NCBI GenBank assembly: GCA_023415075.1
Contig: JAEZLU010000074.1
Location: 1 to 16,558, forward strand
Direction: 5' to 3'
Origin: Bacillota bacterium
GTDB lineage: Bacteria > Bacillota > Negativicutes > Sporomusales > UBA7701
DNA length: 16,558 nucleotides
Positions 13,301-16,558 of this stretch are shown here, piece after piece (position 1 is the stretch's first letter; every line of letters starts with the position of its first letter). Position numbers and translations under genes: made by a program. The notes below the pieces were generated by a model. That model saw only the letters and a program-made list of their open reading frames with translations, did not search any database and was not told the DNA's origin.

Positions 13301-13324
13301 GGCGTCGGCGGGCGACGCCTTTTT
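13301..13324 (+). terminator. Terminator-like hairpin in the cobS-pduX gap, oriented antisense
   Basis: GGCGTCG (13301-13307) pairs perfectly with CGACGCC (13313-13319) around a 5-base loop, followed on the plus strand by five T. As an intrinsic terminator it would act on plus-strand (antisense) transcription, not on the cobamide operon. On the operon strand it is a stem preceded by A residues, which would not terminate but could mark RNA processing. Confidence 0.5.
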
Positions 13325-13325
13325 G

Positions 13326-14075
13326 TTACCAGGGCAGGGCCCATTGCCAGGCCAGCAGGGCTACGAAGAGGACGAGTATCTCGGTAAGTTCGGTAACAGC
13401 GCCGTAGATGTCGCCGGTAAGGCCGCCAAGCACTTTGGTGAAATAGCGGCCGGCGAGATAGGCGAAGGCGGCGGCGGCCACCAGGGAAAGCTGGGCGGCC
13501 CGGCCCCAGGGCGCCACCAGCAGGACGGCGAGAGCGGCCGCGAAGTAGAGGGCCGGCCGGCCGGCGTAGAGGGTGAAGGCCTTACCGAGGCCCTCGGGGC
13601 GGGCGTAAGGAAAGCAGATGATGGCGATTACCATGGCCAGCCGCCCGAGCACCGGCATTATGAAGAGAACGGCCAGCGGCAGAGAAGGCACCAAGTCGGT
13701 GAGAAGCGACCACTTCAGGAGCAGCAGGGCGGCGAAAGCGGTGACGCCGTGGGCACCCACCCGGCTGTCTTTCATGATTTCCAGCATCCGTTCGCGCGAC
13801 CGGCCGGAAAAAACGCCGTCGACGGTGTCCATGAGGCCGTCGCAATGGAGGGCACCGGTAAGGCCGATCTCGACAACTATCAGGAGAGCCGCTAGGGTAT
13901 TGGCCGGCAGATACGGGTCGGCCAGGTAGCACAAGCCGGCCAGAATACCGCCGAGAACCGCCCCCACCAGGGTGAAGTACTTGACGCTGCCGCCGAAGGT
14001 TTCCGGGGTGACATCGTGCGAGCCGCCGGCCGGGATGCGGGTGAGAAACTGCAGTGCGGTGACGAACTTTTCCAT
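13326..14075 (-). CDS. cobS: Adenosylcobinamide-GDP ribazoletransferase (cobalamin-5'-phosphate synthase)
   Basis: CobS is the membrane enzyme that joins activated cobinamide (GDP form) to the alpha-riboside of the lower base, the last large step of cobamide assembly. The 249-residue product starts FVTALQFLTRIP and carries the signature GALHCDGLMDTVDGVFSG and RSRERMLEIMKDSRVGAHG (about 74-110) with the conserved acidic residues, including Asp79 and Asp83. The remainder is hydrophobic with several membrane spans. The ATG at 14075 is three bases after the cbiB stop; GGAGG lies about eleven bases upstream, slightly far, so coupling to cbiB is likely. The gene for CobU or CobY, which makes its GDP-cobinamide substrate, is not in this window. 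Confidence 0.95.
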   Translation of the reverse strand: MEKFVTALQFLTRIPAGGSHDVTPETFGGSVKYFTLVGAVLGGILAGLCYLADPYLPANTLAALLIVVEIGLTGALHCDGLMDTVDGVFSGRSRERMLEIMKDSRVGAHGVTAFAALLLLKWSLLTDLVPSLPLAVLFIMPVLGRLAMVIAIICFPYARPEGLGKAFTLYAGRPALYFAAALAVLLVAPWGRAAQLSLVAAAAFAYLAGRYFTKVLGGLTGDIYGAVTELTEILVLFVALLAWQWALPW

Positions 14076-14078
14076 ATA

Positions 14079-15050
14079 TCAGCCGCCCTCCCCCACAGTA
14101 TATACAGTAATTAAAGTAATAACCGCCGCGAACAGGGCGGTGACGGTGTACATTATTTTGATGGTACGGGCGATATGGGCAGGCGCCAGTATGTTGTCCG
14201 GCCGGCCCATCCTGGCCCGCAGCGACGCGATGCCGCCGTAGTAGTTGAGGCCGCCGAGCTCGACGCTCAGGGCGCCGGCCACTCCGGCTTCGGGGATGCC
14301 GCTGTTGGGGCTGGGGTGTTTGGCCGCATCCCGCCAGATGGCACCTGCGGCGCCACGGGCGTCGTAGCCGAGAATAAAAGCGGCGGCGACGATTAGTAGG
14401 CCGGTAATGCGGGCCGGTATATAGTTAAACACGTCGTCCGTCCTGGCGGCAACCAGGCCGAAATCGCGGTACTTGTCGTTTTTATAGCCGACCATTGAAT
14501 CGAGGGTGTTGACGGCGCGGTAGAGCATGGCGAGGGGCGCGCCGCCGAGGGCGGCGTAGAACAGGGGTGAGATTATGCCGTCGACGATATTTTCGGCCAC
14601 CGTCTCGACTGTGGCCCGGGTGATTTCCGGTGTGTCCAGTCGGGCGGTGTCGCGGCCGACGATCCAGCCGACCTTCTGCCTGGCCTGTTCGAGGTCGCCG
14701 GCCTCCAGCAAACGCTGAATCTCGCGACCAGCCTCAGCCAGGCTGCGGGGCGAGATGGCGAAAGACAGCAGTATGGCGCTGCCGATCAGGTGGCCGAGCG
14801 GATGAAGGCCCGCCAGAGCGGCCACAAGACCCCAGGCGACGGCATAGGTGAGCGCAAGGACGGCTACAACCAGCAGCAGACCGGCCAGCCGTTTGCGACC
14901 AGGCGAGGCAAGCGCTCTGAGGAGAATTTTCTCGAGACCGGCGATGAGGTTGCCGACGAGGACCACCGGGTGCCAGCCGGTCCGCGGGTCGCCGATAAGG
15001 CTGTCGAGGACGAGGGCCAACAGCGGCAGGTATTTAGCGGTGTTCAGCAT
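14079..15050 (-). CDS. cbiB: Adenosylcobinamide-phosphate synthase
   Basis: CbiB (also called CobD in aerobic-pathway naming) is a membrane enzyme that attaches aminopropanol phosphate to adenosylcobyric acid. The 323-residue product has the family start with LDSLIGDPRTGWHPVVLVGNLI (15-36; HPV is typical), several membrane spans (about 54-95, 214-228 and 294-318), the middle motif TRATVETVAENIVDGIISPLFY, the RAVNTLDSMVGYKNDKY loop and the signature HPSPNSGIPEAGVAGAL. The ATG at 15050 has a GGGGGTGAA run directly upstream and overlaps the cobQ stop by seven bases. It takes the product of CobQ and the linker made by PduX and CobD, all encoded in this operon. Confidence 0.96.
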   Translation of the reverse strand: MLNTAKYLPLLALVLDSLIGDPRTGWHPVVLVGNLIAGLEKILLRALASPGRKRLAGLLLVVAVLALTYAVAWGLVAALAGLHPLGHLIGSAILLSFAISPRSLAEAGREIQRLLEAGDLEQARQKVGWIVGRDTARLDTPEITRATVETVAENIVDGIISPLFYAALGGAPLAMLYRAVNTLDSMVGYKNDKYRDFGLVAARTDDVFNYIPARITGLLIVAAAFILGYDARGAAGAIWRDAAKHPSPNSGIPEAGVAGALSVELGGLNYYGGIASLRARMGRPDNILAPAHIARTIKIMYTVTALFAAVITLITVYTVGEGG

Positions 15051-16558
15051 TTCACCCCCATTATGCGGTAAATGAGGTCGATGTCAAGGCTGGCGCGGAC
15101 GGTGGCGGCCAGCCGGTCGTAGGCCTCCTGTTTGCGGCGGCGGTTGTCGCCGGTCACCGCAAGCGGCGGCAGGCCCTTACGGGATCGCAGGGCGTTTAAG
15201 AGCGCCCGCCGGAAAGCATCGTTGTCGAAGATGCCGTGGATATAGGTGCCCATGACCAGACCGTCGGCCCGCACGGCGCCGTCGGTATGTCTGAGGTCCT
15301 TGCCAGAGCGGGAGGTGATGGTGAAGGCCGGATCGGCCGGGGTGAGAAACTCGCTGCGGCCCATATGGATTTCGTAGCCGGTAAGGTCGCTGCCGGTATA
15401 GCCCATGCCAAGGAAACGGCAGTCGCGGCAGGTCGCAGTTACCTGGTGAGTCAGCTTGTCGGCGGCGAAGGTGGTGACGGCATCCAGGAGGCCGATGCCG
15501 TCCACCCGGTCGTGGTCCGACTCGGTATGATCAGGATCGCGGACCTCACGGCCGAGCATCTGATAGCCGCCGCAAATGCCGATAACCGGCGTGCCGACGG
15601 CCACAAGGGCCCGGATGTCGCGGTCGTAGCCTTGCTCGCGGAGATAAAGCAGGTCTTCGGTGGTATTCTTGCTGCCGGGAAGGATGACGAGGTCGGGCCG
15701 GCCCAGCGGCTCGCCAGGGCGGATGTAGCGGAGGCTGACGTCCTCCTCGCCGGCCAGAGCGTCGAAATCGGTGAAGTTGGATATCTTGGGCAGCCGCAGC
15801 ACGGCTATCTCAAGCGCCCCCGACCCGCCCCCTTTTTTGTCGTCGAGAGAGACCGAGTCTTCGTCGTCGATGCCGAGATTTTCAAGGTGGGGAACGACGC
15901 CTACCACCGGCTTGCCGGTCTTGGCGGCCAGGAAGTCGACCGCCGGCTGCAGCAGTTTGATGTCGCCGCGGAATTTATTAATGATGATGCCTTTGACCAG
16001 GTCACGCTCATCCGGCTCAAGCAGTTCGAGGGTGCCGACGATCGAGGCCAGAGCGCCGCCGCGGTCGATATCGGCAATCAGCAGGACGGGGGCCGGTGTC
16101 AGTTTGGCTATGCGCATGTTGACGATGTCGTTGGCCTTGAGGTTGACCTCGGCCGGGCTGCCGGCACCCTCGATGACCAGGATGTCGAAGGCGGCCTGGA
16201 GCTTCCTCAGAGACTCTTCGACAACCGTCAGCAGTTGGCGGCTGTAACCGGTGTGGTACTGGCCGGCCGACATGGTGCCGATGGGCCGGCCGCGGACGAT
16301 GACCTGGGAGGTGGCGTTGCCGGTGGGTTTTAACAGCACCGGGTTCATGTCTACGGTCGGCACCAGGCCGGCGGCCTCAGCCTGGGCCACCTGGGCCCGG
16401 CCCATCTCGCCGCCGTCTTTGGTGACATAGGAGTTAAGGGCCATGTTCTGGGCCTTGAAGGGAACGACGGCGTAGCCGTCCTGGTGGAAGATGCGGCAGA
16501 GGGCGGTGGTCAGTATGCTTTTGCCGACATGGGAGCTGGTGCCTTGAAGCATGATCGC
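15044..16558 (-). CDS. cobQ: Cobyric acid synthase (glutamine-hydrolysing), start beyond right edge
   Basis: CobQ/CbiP amidates four side chains of adenosylcobyrinic acid a,c-diamide using glutamine and ATP. The visible 504 residues comprise a dethiobiotin-synthetase-like ATPase domain with the P-loop GTSSHVGKS, VIEGAGSPAEVNL and ADIDRGGALAS, and a C-terminal class I glutamine amidotransferase domain with LPGSKNTTEDL, the nucleophile Cys in GICGGYQMLG (327, counting from the Met at 16552) and the catalytic His in YIHGIFDN (439). The frame is open to the window edge: the two codons before the Met at 16552 encode Ala-Ile, and homologues have a few residues then AIMLQGTSSHVGKS, so the true start lies just outside. 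Only the extreme N-terminus is missing. It overlaps cbiB by seven bases. Confidence 0.96.
   Translation of the reverse strand, partial: AIMLQGTSSHVGKSILTTALCRIFHQDGYAVVPFKAQNMALNSYVTKDGGEMGRAQVAQAEAAGLVPTVDMNPVLLKPTGNATSQVIVRGRPIGTMSAGQYHTGYSRQLLTVVEESLRKLQAAFDILVIEGAGSPAEVNLKANDIVNMRIAKLTPAPVLLIADIDRGGALASIVGTLELLEPDERDLVKGIIINKFRGDIKLLQPAVDFLAAKTGKPVVGVVPHLENLGIDDEDSVSLDDKKGGGSGALEIAVLRLPKISNFTDFDALAGEEDVSLRYIRPGEPLGRPDLVILPGSKNTTEDLLYLREQGYDRDIRALVAVGTPVIGICGGYQMLGREVRDPDHTESDHDRVDGIGLLDAVTTFAADKLTHQVTATCRDCRFLGMGYTGSDLTGYEIHMGRSEFLTPADPAFTITSRSGKDLRHTDGAVRADGLVMGTYIHGIFDNDAFRRALLNALRSRKGLPPLAVTGDNRRRKQEAYDRLAATVRASLDIDLIYRIMGVKC

Noticed and set aside
15236..16333. Plus-strand open frame of 365 codons opposite cobQ
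   Set aside because: Shadow of cobQ, which has intact ATPase and amidotransferase motifs throughout.

Overview
The window is a GC-rich, densely packed bacterial segment, and almost every gene on it is on the minus strand. The content (cellobiose/chitobiose-type PTS with an HPr carrying both His15 and Ser46, a BadF-type aminosugar kinase with MurQ, peptidoglycan enzymes, cobamide synthesis, a split YeeE/YedE transporter) fits an anaerobic Bacillota. A member of the Negativicutes such as a Sporomusaceae spore-former is my best guess, but that is inference: no rRNA or marker gene is present.

Layout, left to right. (1) 1-98: the start of a probable lipoprotein gene running off the left edge. (2) 151-276: an intergenic element that folds into a long imperfect hairpin. 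(3) 279-6419: one minus-strand operon, in transcription order aminosugar kinase, murQ, PTS IIB, IIC, IIA, GH4 6-phospho-glycosidase, ChbG-type deacetylase, HPr. Junctions are a few bases or overlapping stop/start codons. The B-C-A-F-G order copies the E. coli chb (chitobiose) operon without its regulator, while kinase plus murQ are MurNAc salvage genes. Together they suggest uptake of a GlcNAc-headed disaccharide, chitobiose and/or GlcNAc-MurNAc. (4) 6541-9096: cell-wall genes: L,D-transpeptidase, polysaccharide deacetylase and D,D-carboxypeptidase, closed by a strong terminator. (5) 9097-9369: a monocistronic gene for an unrecognised 90-residue protein with a Tyr/Asn-rich middle and a Cys/Pro tail. 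(6) 9541-10628: the only plus-strand genes, a two-subunit YeeE/YedE sulfur-compound transporter, with a good promoter overlapping the leader of the small gene. A perfect 14-bp bidirectional terminator separates it from the next block. (7) 10684-16558: a cobamide operon, in transcription order cobQ (5' end outside the window), cbiB, cobS, pduX-type threonine kinase, cobD, cobC.

How the genes work together. In block 3 the PTS would phosphorylate the non-reducing sugar on entry, ChbG would remove an acetyl group where required, the GH4 enzyme would cut the phosphorylated disaccharide, the kinase would phosphorylate the released free aminosugar, and MurQ would turn MurNAc-6-P into GlcNAc-6-P plus D-lactate. 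Block 6-7: PduX and CobD make aminopropanol phosphate, CobQ and CbiB build adenosylcobinamide phosphate, and CobS and CobC complete the lower nucleotide loop. CobU/CobY and CobT functions are not in this window.

No tRNA, rRNA, CRISPR array, transposase or prophage gene was seen. No gap between genes exceeds about 180 bases.
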